Source of the DNA: CAVYHJ01 sp963768165 [NCBI: uncultured bacterium]
GTDB taxonomy: Bacteria > UBP4 > UBA4092
Reading direction: 5' to 3'
Length of the DNA stretch: 64,000 nt
Assembly: GCA_963768165.1 (NCBI GenBank)
Contig: CAVYHJ010000006.1
Location: forward strand, 1-64,000
Within the stretch, counting starts at the first letter, position 1; each line of letters starts with the position of its first letter. The notes beneath the pieces were generated by a model. That model did no database searches, was not told the origin of the DNA, and worked only from the letters and a program-made list of their open reading frames with translations. This document shows, piece by piece, positions 8,588-18,529 of the stretch. The translations under genes and the position numbers were made by a program.

Positions 8588-9514
8588 GTGAATATCAAAG
8601 TTTATATTTGGATTTTACGGGGAATCTTCTTACGTCGGGTTCCCTTCTCTGTCCTATGTCAATATTTCCGTGCAGAACGAACGACTCGGTTTAACGAAAC
8701 CCGTATCCTAAATCCCACCACCGATGTACCATTATATACCCATGTCCATTATCCTAAAGACGCCTCCCCTACTCGAAAATATCCCGGAATTGTCTTGATT
8801 CCCGGCGCGATTAACTCCAGTGACGTGTTTGACCGCCGGGGAGAATCTTCTATTCTGGCGATGCATGGATTGGTCGTATTACACTGGGACCCGGAAGGAC
8901 GCGGGAAATCCGGGGGGAATGAAAACGCGGGTGGGTTCGCCCATCAAGACGGTCTCCACGAAGTTTTAAAATATTTAGCGTCTCTCCCATTTGTCGAAAA
9001 GGAAAATATTGGAGTTGTGTCCTATTCCTATGGTGTCACATTCGCGGGGGGCGTGACTCGCTATCCCGATAATCCTAAAATTAAATTCTGGCTGGATTGG
9101 GAAGGTCCTTCCGATAGAAAAGCGATTGAAAAGCCTCTTCTTCTAATGCCTGACCGACCGCATCTCTCTTTGCATGATTTAACCGATGAATCCTACTGGC
9201 GAGAACGGGAAGCCATCACTTTCTTGAAAGAATTAAATTGTCCCTACTTGCGAATTCAATCTGCACACGACCACGCCCAGCCGGAGAATGAGCATTGTAT
9301 CCAATGCGTCAATGCCGCCACTCATCAAAAATATGGAGGACAGGGAGTCTCGCCATGGACGCGCGTGAATGATAAAGAAATGAATCAACCCAATACCGTC
9401 TATCAATTTCCCAATCAACAGCCTAATTATTTACCCAATGCGGAAGGGAGTTGGCTGGTTCCGAGGATTTTAAAATATATCAAAGAATTATTGGGAAACC
9501 ATTACGAAAGATAA
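8588..9514 (+). CDS. Alpha/beta-hydrolase fold protein
   Basis: This 308-residue protein shows YPGIVLIPGAINSS (oxyanion region), a nucleophile elbow VSYSYG (SxSxG, variant of GxSxG) and a candidate acid/His segment SAHDHAQPENEH. It resembles dienelactone-hydrolase or prolyl-oligopeptidase-like hydrolases, but no substrate can be assigned. Translation starts at GTG 8588. A weak RBS-like CAGGTGA lies upstream. No export signal is evident. Confidence 0.75.
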   Translation: MNIKVYIWILRGIFLRRVPFSVLCQYFRAERTTRFNETRILNPTTDVPLYTHVHYPKDASPTRKYPGIVLIPGAINSSDVFDRRGESSILAMHGLVVLHWDPEGRGKSGGNENAGGFAHQDGLHEVLKYLASLPFVEKENIGVVSYSYGVTFAGGVTRYPDNPKIKFWLDWEGPSDRKAIEKPLLLMPDRPHLSLHDLTDESYWREREAITFLKELNCPYLRIQSAHDHAQPENEHCIQCVNAATHQKYGGQGVSPWTRVNDKEMNQPNTVYQFPNQQPNYLPNAEGSWLVPRILKYIKELLGNHYER

Positions 9515-9877
9515 TTATTTTCTAAGCAAACAGGAAATGGAATAGCGATTTTTTGCTACCCAGCGATAAACATAAGGCGCAAGCCATTGAATTCCGGGAA
9601 TGGAAAAAAGATGGCTGCATAGATGCCAGCCACGTAAACGTTTTAACAATTCCGGAATCGCCTCCGCCCCGGATAATATTCGCCCATCCGGCAATACCAA
9701 CTGCATCGCTTCCATACACTGATTTTCAGACATCGTGGGAAATCTCGTTTTACGTGATTCCGATTGGCAGGGTAAAAATTCTAAACAATTGGGTAACGCC
9801 ATTTTTCTGATCCAATCCATACTTCTCAAACAGAAAGTACAGTTCCCGTCATAGATTAATGTTGCCGTTGATTCCAT
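9515..9877 (-). CDS. DCC-family thiol-disulfide oxidoreductase (DUF393)
   Basis: The 120-residue protein begins TLIYDGNCTFCLRSMDWIRK, which is the DCC motif (YDGxCxxC) of a thioredoxin-like fold. The length is normal. Redox activity on unknown partners is inferred from the motif. It converges with the hydrolase gene with no gap. Confidence 0.9.
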   Translation of the reverse strand: MESTATLIYDGNCTFCLRSMDWIRKMALPNCLEFLPCQSESRKTRFPTMSENQCMEAMQLVLPDGRILSGAEAIPELLKRLRGWHLCSHLFSIPGIQWLAPYVYRWVAKNRYSISCLLRK

Positions 9878-9952
9878 GAAACTTTCTCTTTCGATTTTAC
9901 AATCTGCTCTATCTACGTTATTCTATGACCGATGAATTGGAAGGTCAAATAA

Positions 9953-10618
9953 ATGGAAAATCCAACAGTCCGTACTCCGCAGAATCTTCATGAAGAAGAT
10001 TGGGCAAAAGATAAAAAGACCGATGATTTGTTGGAAGATGATCCACGGTTTGAAGTTCTCGCCCGTTGGATTCGTCCCAACCTTTCCGATAAAATCTTTG
10101 AATGTGGCTGCGGGTCAGGGTATCTTTCTTCCTTAATTAAAAAACAGTCTCCCGATATTTTCATCTCAGGGTGTGATATCTCCGAAAAAGCCTTGGAACG
10201 GGCGAAAACCATCTTGAATAGAACCTATCCTCTTAATTTGGATAAAGAGAATATCCCCGAATCTAATGAGAGTTTTGATATCGTTGTCTGCAGCGAAGTC
10301 TTGGAACATCTGTATGATCCCGCTCATTGCCTTGATGAGTTGACCAGGATTCTCAAAAAATCAGGCGTCCTTTATATCACTGTTCCCAATCTAGTGTATT
10401 TCCCAAATCGCCTACGGGTCTTGGTAGGAATTATTCCTCCCGTCATCAACGACATCCGGCATATCCGTCCCTTTTCCAAAGAGAAAATCGAGAAGATGCT
10501 GTATCAAAGGGGATACGAAATTACTCGATTTACAGCAACGGGTCGTTTGAACAAATTAGCCAAAGTTCACCCGAGTTTTTTCGGGAGGACTTTGATTATG
10601 GAAGCTAGAAAAGAATAA
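9953..10618 (+). CDS. Class I SAM-dependent methyltransferase
   Basis: The 221-residue protein has motif I FECGCGSGYLSSL, the acidic residue ending strand 2 (ISGCDIS), and FDIVVCSEVLEHLYDP (post-I and motif IV region). This is a typical Methyltransf_11 protein. The substrate is unknown; the family includes quinone, lipid and small-molecule methylases. The gene converges on pckA with a 4-base gap. Confidence 0.9.
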   Translation: MENPTVRTPQNLHEEDWAKDKKTDDLLEDDPRFEVLARWIRPNLSDKIFECGCGSGYLSSLIKKQSPDIFISGCDISEKALERAKTILNRTYPLNLDKENIPESNESFDIVVCSEVLEHLYDPAHCLDELTRILKKSGVLYITVPNLVYFPNRLRVLVGIIPPVINDIRHIRPFSKEKIEKMLYQRGYEITRFTATGRLNKLAKVHPSFFGRTLIMEARKE

Positions 10619-10622
10619 ATGA

Positions 10623-12221
10623 TTATTCGACTTTGGGTCCCACAGCTTTGACATCAGCCGAAACTTTATCTTCAAACTGTTTAAAATTCTCCTGAAATTG
10701 TTTTGCCAGAGTTTGCGCCATTTTTTTATAATCGTCTTTGTTTTTCCATGTATTGATAGGCGTCAGAATTTCCGTTGGCACTCCCGGACAGGACTGCGGT
10801 ACCAGCACACCGAAAATTGGATCTGGTGTAACAGGTATATCTTTTAATTTGCCGGATAACGCGGCGCGAATTAACGCGCGAGTATAGGAAATCTTCATTC
10901 GTTCCCCTACACCGAATGGACCGCCGCTCCAACCGGTATTCACCAGCCAACAATCCACCTTATGTTTACTGATTCGTTCTTGTAACAAATCGGCATAGAC
11001 TGACGGATGTAACGCCATGAATGGCGCTCCGAAACAGGTACTGAACGTACTTTTCGGTTCATTGCCAAGCCCCTTTTCCGTTCCCGCAACTTTCGCCGTA
11101 TATCCCGAAAGAAAATGATACATGGCTTGTTCCGGTGTCAGTTTTGCAATCGGCGGTAACACCCCAAACGCATCACAAGTCAACATAATAACATTTTTCG
11201 GATGGGGTGCGATTCCCGGCCAGATTATGTTCGGCAGGTGCAGGATCGGATATGCGGCACGGGTATTTTCTGTCAAGGTTGCGTCATTTAAATCAATCCG
11301 CCGGGTATCTGAATTAATAGCCACGTTTTCCAAGACCGTCCCGAATTTCTCCGTACAGGCATAAATCTCCGGCTCGGATTCTTTTGAGAGATTAATGACT
11401 TTGGCATAACATCCGCCTTCAAAATTGAATACACCGTTATCGCTCCAGCCGTGTTCATCATCCCCAATTAGTTTTCGTTCCGGGTCAGCGGATAATGTGG
11501 TCTTTCCCGTGCCGGATAATCCAAAGAATATTGCTACATCTCCATTGGCACCCACATTGGCAGAACAATGCATCGGAAACACACGGTCTTTTTGAGGTAA
11601 TAAATAATTCATAATCGTGAATATGGACTTTTTAATTTCACCTGCATACGAAGTTCCGCCGATTAAGACTATCCGTTTCTCAAAGCTTAGCACGATAAAT
11701 ACTTCAGAATTTGTTCCGTCGACTTCCGGTTCCGCGTGAAATCCCGGCGCGTCAATCACAGTGAATTGCGGGACATGGTTCAGTTGTTCTTCGGGTGTGG
11801 CAATTAAAAACATAACGCGGGCAAATAAACTATGCCAGGCTGTGGTCGTGACGACACGAATGGGAAGACGATACCGAGGATCAGCGCCCGCAAAACAATC
11901 CTGTACAAAAATATCTTTCCCTTGGAGAAATGATAAAAACCGCATATGCAATTTATCAAAATGTTGCGAGGAAATGGATCGGTTGACCTTGCCCCACCAA
12001 ATCTTATCTTTACTGGTTGGTTCTTCTTCAATAAATTTATCATTCGGCGACCGTCCGGTATGATGACCCGTGCGCACCACAATTGGACCCAAATGAGCAA
12101 TGGTTCCTTCCCGTCGCCGCGCGATTTCTTCATATAACGATGCGACGGTTAAATTCCAATGAACATCTCCGATATTCTTGATTCCTTGTTGTTCCAAGCG
12201 ATATTTGCGTACAAGCTGCAT
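10623..12221 (-). CDS. pckA: Phosphoenolpyruvate carboxykinase (ATP)
   Basis: The enzyme converts oxaloacetate and ATP to phosphoenolpyruvate, CO2 and ADP (gluconeogenesis). I start at ATG 12221 (MQLVRKYRLEQQGI), which has an AAGGAG RBS 6 bases upstream; 33 extra in-frame codons upstream are probably not translated. The 532-residue length is standard. FGLSGTGKTTLSADPERK is the kinase P-loop, followed by the Mg/Mn-binding LIGDDEHGW. RTGHHTGRSPNDKF and the R(A)ALSGKL region also fit the ATP-dependent class. Confidence 0.97.
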   Translation of the reverse strand: MQLVRKYRLEQQGIKNIGDVHWNLTVASLYEEIARRREGTIAHLGPIVVRTGHHTGRSPNDKFIEEEPTSKDKIWWGKVNRSISSQHFDKLHMRFLSFLQGKDIFVQDCFAGADPRYRLPIRVVTTTAWHSLFARVMFLIATPEEQLNHVPQFTVIDAPGFHAEPEVDGTNSEVFIVLSFEKRIVLIGGTSYAGEIKKSIFTIMNYLLPQKDRVFPMHCSANVGANGDVAIFFGLSGTGKTTLSADPERKLIGDDEHGWSDNGVFNFEGGCYAKVINLSKESEPEIYACTEKFGTVLENVAINSDTRRIDLNDATLTENTRAAYPILHLPNIIWPGIAPHPKNVIMLTCDAFGVLPPIAKLTPEQAMYHFLSGYTAKVAGTEKGLGNEPKSTFSTCFGAPFMALHPSVYADLLQERISKHKVDCWLVNTGWSGGPFGVGERMKISYTRALIRAALSGKLKDIPVTPDPIFGVLVPQSCPGVPTEILTPINTWKNKDDYKKMAQTLAKQFQENFKQFEDKVSADVKAVGPKVE

Positions 12222-12360
12222 ATATACTCCTTGATACTGAATGATTTTTTGAATTATTACTGAATTAAAAAAATACTTGCAAATCCCATTAAATATACGA
12301 AATATTACCTTTTCTGTCAATGGGAAAGCAGGGTTTTAACTATTTGATCCCACCCTAAAT

Positions 12361-12398
12361 AAATAAAAGGGCGAAATGAAGTATATCATTCCGCCCTT
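12361..12398 (-). terminator. Rho-independent terminator of the PKD peptidase gene
   Basis: Read on the minus strand, AAGGGCG and an AATGA arm pair with TCATT and CGCCCTT (12367-12398, one mismatch). TTTTATTTATTT follows immediately. It lies 27 bases past the stop codon at 12425. Confidence 0.85.
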
Positions 12399-12424
12399 AG
12401 AAAGATTGGCAAAATTTATGGTTT

Positions 12425-15400
12425 CTATTTAGGTAAATCACTATCGTCATTCTTCACCGTTGGGTTGGATAATGCGTCAGGAATTTCGCCATTATCTCCG
12501 CCCAATGTCCAATTCGAGAAGTGCGTGACGTCAGAGACCGTTAAGAGATGATTGACGGTATCCACGGTCACACCGGATGTAATGAACGACCAACCTCCTA
12601 AGCCTGTCGTATCCCATGCCGGTACCAAATCCGATTCCAACGCTAAGCCGCTAGCCAGATAATCAGAACTCGTGTAGGAGAAGGTAATCGTAGCGGTCAG
12701 GTTGCTCTGCGTGACTGCCGGAGTAATAATCCAATACCGCGGTATGTACTGGCCTGTCGGCAGATTCGGTGCCGTCGTATTCACATTAGTCACCGTTACC
12801 GTATCTGCATCTGTGCTGGTGAAGAATATTTGGACAGGCAGGTAGACCCCTGTGGTATCGCCCACATAGAAGGTCACAGTTTCAGAGGAAGCCACAACTC
12901 TCTGATCCGTCGTATCAAAGACTAAGATTTGCCAGATTGCAGATCCTGTGGTTCCGAACAAACTGGTGGCTTGGACTTGCCCATAAATCATCCCATTTGG
13001 CAAACCCGATACCGTTTGGGTGGTGGTAGAAATACTATTTATAGTCGTAACTATCGAGCTAAACGCGGAATCCAATCCAAGTTGGAGATTATAATTGATG
13101 GAACTTCCCAACGCATCTGTAGACGTGCTCCAAGAGAAGAATTGTTCATGAATATTGGTGGTTAAATTATTCAACGGTGTAATCAGCAAGGGTACGGACG
13201 GCGGAGGTTCTGTCACAGAAATATTCTGTTTGGCGGTACTGGTTCCAAAAGGTGTCTTCACTATCAACCTCGCTGTATAACTTGTAGGAGCCGCTACTGT
13301 GGCATAGATATGGGATGGACTTTGTTTAGTACTCGTTTTGCCATCCCCAAAATTCCAACTCCAAGTGGTGGAATTCCCATTGAGATTATTTGACTGATCC
13401 ATGAAGTTAACTGTCAATGGCCCATTCCCACTGGTGGCACTAGGACTAAAGGCGGCTATCGGACCCGCTTCTGAGACGGTAACTATCTGTGTCGCTGATG
13501 TACTCACTCCAAAGAGAGTAGTCACAACCAATTTAACAGTACATTTAGTGATTGTCTGCACGCTTGGATACACATGCTGTGGATTCTGGACGTTACTGGT
13601 ACTCCCGTCTCCGAAGGTCCATAACCAAGTTGTCGAATTGCCATTTAATGGACTTGAAGTATCCATAAAGTTCACAGTCAACGGGCCATAGGTGTTCACG
13701 AGACTCTCACTGAAGGAAGCCTTCGGTCCCGCTTCTGTGACAGTTACTGTTTTAGTCGCTGAAGTGCTCGCTCCAAAAGGTGTGGTCACAATCAATTGAA
13801 CGACATATTGAGTAGTCGTCAGCACGCTCAGATACACATGCTGTGGATTCTGGACGTTACTGGTACTCCCGTCTCCGAAGGTCCATAACCAAGTTGTCGA
13901 ATTGCCATTTAATCGACTTGAAGTATCCTTAAAGTTCACGGTCAGCGGACCATAGGTGTTCACAAGGCTCTCACTGAAGGAAGCCTTTGGACCCGCTTCT
14001 TTGACAGTTACTGTTTGAGTCGCTGAAGTGCTCGTTCCAAAAGGTGTGGTCACAATCAATTTAACAGTATATTTAGTGGTTGTCGGCACGCTCAAATACA
14101 CATGCTGTGGATTCTGAACGTTACTGGTACTCTTGTCTCCGAAGGACCATAACCAAGTTGTTGAATTGCCATTTAATAGACTTGAAGTATCCGTAAAGTT
14201 TACGGTCAGCGGGCCATAGGTGTTGACAATGCTCTTGCTGAACGAAGCACTTGGCCCAGATTCCGTGACAGTTACTGTTTGTGTAACGGAACTACTCACA
14301 CCGAACGGTGTCGTAACCACTAACTGAATAGTATATTGAGTAGTCGTGGGTACACTCAGATAGATATGCTGAGGACTTTGGGCACTGCTGGTACTCTTGT
14401 CTCCGAAGGACCATAACCAAGTTGTTGAATTGCCATTTAATAGACTTGAAGTATCCGTAAAGTTTACGGTCAGCGGGCCATAGGTGTTGACAATGCTCTT
14501 GCTGAACGAAGCACTTGGCCCAGATTCCGTGACAGTTACTGTTTGTGTAACGGAACTACTCACACCGAACGGTGTCGTAACCACTAACTGAATAGTATAT
14601 TGAGTAGTCGTGGGTACACTCAGATAGATATGCTGAGGACTTTGGGCACTGCTGGTACTCCCGTCTCCAAAGGTCCAAGACCAAGTTGTGGAGTTCCCAT
14701 TTAAAGAATTCGAGGTATCTGTAAAGTTCACGGTTAAGGGGCCATAGGTGTTGACAATGCTCTTGCTGAACGAAGCACTTGGACCCGCTTCCGTGACAGT
14801 TACTGTTTGTGTAACGGAACTACTCACACCGAACGGTGTCGTAACCACTAACTGAATAGTATATTGAGTAGTCGTCGGCACGCTCAAATAGACATGTTGT
14901 GGATTCTGAGTATTGCTGGTACTCCCATCTCCGAATGTCCAAGACCAAGTTGTGGAGTTCCCGTTCAAGGAATTAGAAGTATCCGTAAAGTTCACGGTTA
15001 AGGGACCATAGGTATTGACAATGCTCTTGCTGAACGAAGCACTCGGACCCGCTTCTGTGACAGTTACTGTTTGTGTAACGGAACTACTCACACCGAACGG
15101 TGTCGTAACCACTAACTGAATAGTATATTGAGTAGTCGTGGGTACACTCAGATAGATATGCTGAGGACTTTGGGCACTGCTGGTACTCCCGTCTCCAAAG
15201 GTCCAAGACCAAGTTGTGGAGTTCCCATTTAAAGAATTCGAGGTATCTGTAAAGTTCACGGTTAAGGGGCCATAGGTGTTGACAATGCTCTTGCTGAACG
15301 AAGCACTTGGACCCGCTTCCGTGACAGTTACTGTTTGGGTAACGGAACTACTCACGCCAAAGGGCGTGGTCACAATTAACTGCACAATATATTGACTGGT

Positions 15401-17254
15401 AGTGGGACCACTCAGATAGATATGCTGAGGACTTTGGGCACTACTTGTACTCCCATCACCGAATGTCCAAGACCAAGTCGTAGAGTTCCCGTTCAAGGAA
15501 TTAGAAGTATCCGTAAAGTTCACAGTTAAGGGACCATAGGTGTTGACAATGTTCTTGCTGAATGAAGCACTTGGACCCGCTTCTGTAACAGTTACTGTTT
15601 GAGTCCCTGAAGTGCTAGTTCCAAAAGGTGTGGTCACAATCAATTGAACAACATATTGTGTAGTCGTCGGTACACTCAGATATACGTGCTGTGGATTCTG
15701 GGCATTACTCGTATTTCCATCTCCGAAAACCCATGACCAAGTCGTAGAATTCCCTTGCAATCCTTGAGATGTATCCATAAAGTTTATGGTTAAGGGACCA
15801 TAAGTATTGACTAGGTTCTTGTTGAATGAAGCTATCGGTCCCGCTTCCGTGACAGTAATAGTAGTGCTTGCCGTACTCATACCAAAACTCGTTGAGACGA
15901 TTTCAAAAACCGTATAAGTAGTGGGAGCGCTCACCGGCTGATAGATATGTTGCGGGTTCTGGGCACTGCTGGTACTCCCGTCTCCAAAAGTCCAACTCCA
16001 AGTCGTGGAACTCCCTTGCAATCCTTGAGACGTATCCGTAAATTTTACAGTTAAGGGACCATAGGTATCTAACAAATTTGTGCTAAATGAGGCAATCAAC
16101 GTTCCAGAACTACTAAAAGTAAACGTATACGTCAGTGGACTTCCCAATCCAGTCACATAATCATATCCGACAGTGGTTTCCGTATAAAATCCGGGAGAAC
16201 CGCTGACCATGTTATTCCCAATGGTTATATCCCGGAAAGTAACCGTATAGGTAGAGAGAGTTGAGGCACGGGCATAAAAAGTCGTATTATTTACAATTGT
16301 TCCTCCAAGAGAACGAATTGCCGCCCATTGTGGCGACCCCGCACTGGTTCCCCACACTTCCAACCAACCTCCATATCCATAACTGTCGTAGACCGCAACA
16401 GCCGAATCCGGTCCTCCATTATAAGAGACGTCCGGTACGGCGCGTCTCCCAAAAGTGCTTTTCACTCCATAATTTGTTTGATAACTGGGTTCGGTTACGT
16501 AGGCGCTTAAACCACCGCCACTGTCGTTCCAAGCGGTTTCCATAGATACAACATTCCCATTAAAAATCAATTCCGTTCCGCCAACCCCTGTCACATCCAC
16601 GGAAGCAGCTGGCCATTCTACACCGGTTCCGTCATCTCCTGAAGAAGCAAAAAAATTCGCGCCAAACGCACTGATAAAACAAGTATCGTTACTGGCTTCA
16701 GTGGAAAATTCTGATCCGCCCCAACTCATAGAGACGGCAACCACATCCGCCCTATCCCTAGCATAATCTACCGCCGCTAAAAGATTCGCATTGCTGTTGG
16801 ATTTCGCTTCCACGAGAAGAATTTTCGCATTGGGAGCAATGGCGTGCGCCCACTGAACATCCAATGATATTTCTCCTCCCCAATCTTCATTTCCTGCTAT
16901 TGTCGCCGACATCTTATGTATCTCGAAATTTGTTGTAGATGCGGTAGGTAACCCGTATTGTTGGGAAAACACATTAAAATCATTTTGGCAACTGGGATCA
17001 TTATACGCGTCAATGAGGGCAATCGTACCTGACCCGCCAGTGGTTGGTAAATTATATGCCGCCCGAATCTGCGACGGGGATAAACCGGAAGGAACAAAAG
17101 GAGTTACCAATGACTGAATCGGACGACGGATATGAATCGGATGACGCACCGTCATCTCGTCCAAAGTCGGCTCCAAGGCATAACTCATCTGCTGGATAAC
17201 TACACTACCCACCAATACAAGCAACCCTTGATAATATTTTCCTCGCATCCGCAT
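12425..17254 (-). CDS. Secreted sedolisin-type (S53) peptidase with 11 PKD domains
   Basis: I start at ATG 17254 (MRMRGKYYQGLLVLVGS, a signal peptide ending near QMSYA); an earlier ATG at 17284 is possible. The product is about 1,609 residues. The catalytic domain begins near GLSPSQIRAAYNLP. It shows DWGGEISLD (Glu and Asp four residues apart), ASSGDDGT (oxyanion Asp) and WGTSAGSPQW (nucleophile Ser), the sedolisin triad. The usual long pro-domain is missing: only about 30 residues separate the signal peptide from the catalytic domain. Eleven PKD repeats of about 87 residues follow, several nearly identical. Then come an FN3-like segment and a C-terminal domain ending VTHFSNWTLGG. It is probably an extracellular protease acting on protein polymers. 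No transporter is adjacent. Confidence 0.93.
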   Translation of the reverse strand: MRMRGKYYQGLLVLVGSVVIQQMSYALEPTLDEMTVRHPIHIRRPIQSLVTPFVPSGLSPSQIRAAYNLPTTGGSGTIALIDAYNDPSCQNDFNVFSQQYGLPTASTTNFEIHKMSATIAGNEDWGGEISLDVQWAHAIAPNAKILLVEAKSNSNANLLAAVDYARDRADVVAVSMSWGGSEFSTEASNDTCFISAFGANFFASSGDDGTGVEWPAASVDVTGVGGTELIFNGNVVSMETAWNDSGGGLSAYVTEPSYQTNYGVKSTFGRRAVPDVSYNGGPDSAVAVYDSYGYGGWLEVWGTSAGSPQWAAIRSLGGTIVNNTTFYARASTLSTYTVTFRDITIGNNMVSGSPGFYTETTVGYDYVTGLGSPLTYTFTFSSSGTLIASFSTNLLDTYGPLTVKFTDTSQGLQGSSTTWSWTFGDGSTSSAQNPQHIYQPVSAPTTYTVFEIVSTSFGMSTASTTITVTEAGPIASFNKNLVNTYGPLTINFMDTSQGLQGNSTTWSWVFGDGNTSNAQNPQHVYLSVPTTTQYVVQLIVTTPFGTSTSGTQTVTVTEAGPSASFSKNIVNTYGPLTVNFTDTSNSLNGNSTTWSWTFGDGSTSSAQSPQHIYLSGPTTSQYIVQLIVTTPFGVSSSVTQTVTVTEAGPSASFSKSIVNTYGPLTVNFTDTSNSLNGNSTTWSWTFGDGSTSSAQSPQHIYLSVPTTTQYTIQLVVTTPFGVSSSVTQTVTVTEAGPSASFSKSIVNTYGPLTVNFTDTSNSLNGNSTTWSWTFGDGSTSNTQNPQHVYLSVPTTTQYTIQLVVTTPFGVSSSVTQTVTVTEAGPSASFSKSIVNTYGPLTVNFTDTSNSLNGNSTTWSWTFGDGSTSSAQSPQHIYLSVPTTTQYTIQLVVTTPFGVSSSVTQTVTVTESGPSASFSKSIVNTYGPLTVNFTDTSSLLNGNSTTWLWSFGDKSTSSAQSPQHIYLSVPTTTQYTIQLVVTTPFGVSSSVTQTVTVTESGPSASFSKSIVNTYGPLTVNFTDTSSLLNGNSTTWLWSFGDKSTSNVQNPQHVYLSVPTTTKYTVKLIVTTPFGTSTSATQTVTVKEAGPKASFSESLVNTYGPLTVNFKDTSSRLNGNSTTWLWTFGDGSTSNVQNPQHVYLSVLTTTQYVVQLIVTTPFGASTSATKTVTVTEAGPKASFSESLVNTYGPLTVNFMDTSSPLNGNSTTWLWTFGDGSTSNVQNPQHVYPSVQTITKCTVKLVVTTLFGVSTSATQIVTVSEAGPIAAFSPSATSGNGPLTVNFMDQSNNLNGNSTTWSWNFGDGKTSTKQSPSHIYATVAAPTSYTARLIVKTPFGTSTAKQNISVTEPPPSVPLLITPLNNLTTNIHEQFFSWSTSTDALGSSINYNLQLGLDSAFSSIVTTINSISTTTQTVSGLPNGMIYGQVQATSLFGTTGSAIWQILVFDTTDQRVVASSETVTFYVGDTTGVYLPVQIFFTSTDADTVTVTNVNTTAPNLPTGQYIPRYWIITPAVTQSNLTATITFSYTSSDYLASGLALESDLVPAWDTTGLGGWSFITSGVTVDTVNHLLTVSDVTHFSNWTLGGDNGEIPDALSNPTVKNDDSDLPK
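13209..16095 (-). repeat. Tandem PKD-encoding repeats (11 units of about 261 bp)
   Basis: Each unit encodes about 87 residues with NTYGPLTVNFTDTS, TTWSWTFGDGSTS and PQHVY landmarks. Units between about 14220 and 15570 are nearly identical at DNA level, including synonymous sites. That points to recent expansion or gene conversion. Outer units are more diverged. Confidence 0.92.
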
Positions 17255-17284
17255 AATAATTATAGAAAAACAATTATATACCAT

Positions 17285-17628
17285 GAAATTGGTTTTGTCA
17301 CGTAAAAAAATATATCTTTTTCTTCATCCTCCTGTGACAACTATAGAGTATATACTTATATATTGTTTTGTAGAGTGGCTTGGGAAACATTTTTTGATAC
17401 GAAGACTCCGTGAGATACAAAAAACCCTGAAAAACCCTAAAATCACCAAAATAAGTGTGCCATTTTGGCATGGTAGTCAAATGGGAGATAAATGGGAGTT
17501 AATACGGAGACAGTGTGTAGCTTCCTTTACACTTTTTCATTCCTTTTTTACCGAATAAAAAAACTACCTATAAATCTCTGACGCCCTCTAGGTCTTGTGT
17601 AAACACACTTTGAAAAAAACGATGATAA
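17285..17628. other. Intergenic stretch with a TGCCA palindrome and a shared 18-mer
   Basis: No gene is supported. TGCCATTTTGGCA (17458-17470) is a palindrome. An 18-base string ending AATACGGAG (17492-17509) recurs exactly, in reverse orientation, at 57032-57049. The same region near 57595 has TGCCAATTTGGCA. The rest is AT-rich without recognisable structure. Confidence 0.5.
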
Positions 17629-18303
17629 TTAAACTTTTCTGCCTGCCCTGCTGGTAAAATAAAGCACCAGTCCGCTGATAATACAAACCACCAGAACCAA
17701 AATCCCTGCTTGATCCATTCGTCCCGCAGAGACATCGTCATAAATCGCCAGCGCGGCTGTTTGCGTCTTACCGGGAATATTTCCTGCTATCATCAAGGTT
17801 ACGCCAAAATCACCGATAGCACGCGCAAACGCCATTGTCGTCGCCGCTACCAATGGATTCCAAACCCCTGGAATATAGATATGCCAGAGTAATTGTAATC
17901 CCTTGGCTCCTTCCATTTTTGCGGCTTCTACAATAGATTGTTCCACAAGCGTAAACGCCGCTGCTAAACTTTTAATAACCATCGGTAAAGCATGAATGAG
18001 CGCAGCGACAATCGCTCCGCTGACCGTAAACACCAATGGATGTCCCGTGACCATTTCCCAAAATTTTCCCAATGGTGAATGAACTCCCAGCATCACTAAA
18101 AGAAAATATCCCAATACCGTCGGTGGAAGAACCAGCGGCATTAAAATCAAAGATTCCAGAAAATCTCTACCCCATTTGGAATGGAATGCCATCCAATAAG
18201 CGATTATCGCACCCAAAATAACCGCCAACAATGTTGCAATAAAGCCGACCCGTAAAGTCAGCCAGACCGGTCCCCAATCCATATTTAATAGTAAATCAAA
18301 CAC
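17629..18303 (-). CDS. modB: Molybdate ABC transporter permease ModB
   Basis: The 224-residue inner-membrane protein has about five hydrophobic spans. It has the permease EAA loop EAAKMEGAKGLQLLWHIYIPG, which couples to the ATPase, and the ModB-like stretches LVLPPTVLGYFLL and RAIGDFGVTLMIAGNIPGKTQT. It would form the molybdate (or tungstate) channel with ModA and ModC. Neither partner is adjacent, so it is an orphan here. The start is GTG 18303, inside an inverted repeat. Confidence 0.9.
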   Translation of the reverse strand: MFDLLLNMDWGPVWLTLRVGFIATLLAVILGAIIAYWMAFHSKWGRDFLESLILMPLVLPPTVLGYFLLVMLGVHSPLGKFWEMVTGHPLVFTVSGAIVAALIHALPMVIKSLAAAFTLVEQSIVEAAKMEGAKGLQLLWHIYIPGVWNPLVAATTMAFARAIGDFGVTLMIAGNIPGKTQTAALAIYDDVSAGRMDQAGILVLVVCIISGLVLYFTSRAGRKV

Positions 18304-18347
18304 CCACTCTTAGGATAAGTCAATTTGAGAGAAAATTCCAGTGGGTG
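18301..18347. other. Inverted repeat spanning the modB start
   Basis: CACCCACT at 18301-18308 is inverted as AGTGGGTG at 18340-18347. On the modB strand the downstream arm contains the start region, so the hairpin could limit initiation. This is inference from position only. Confidence 0.4.
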
Positions 18348-18529
18348 AACTTTATTAATAATATTGACAGGACTTCTTTAGTATCTGTTTACCATTCCAG
18401 TTAGTCGTTTAAATTATCACTACAGGTTGTATTACAATCCCCTGTTCTAGCCGTCCATATCACGAAATAATCATTAGATAATTGATTTTACTTGAGTTGA
18501 CGTACTTTAATAAAATTTTCAAAAAAGAC

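Noticed and set aside
13209-16095. Possible CRISPR-like array because of regularly spaced repeats
   Set aside because: Units are about 261 bp, in frame, and encode PKD domains; there are no short repeats with unique spacers and no cas genes.
17283-17558. Plus-strand ORF of 91 codons after the peptidase gene
   Set aside because: No RBS, no recognisable domain, and its composition is that of intergenic DNA.
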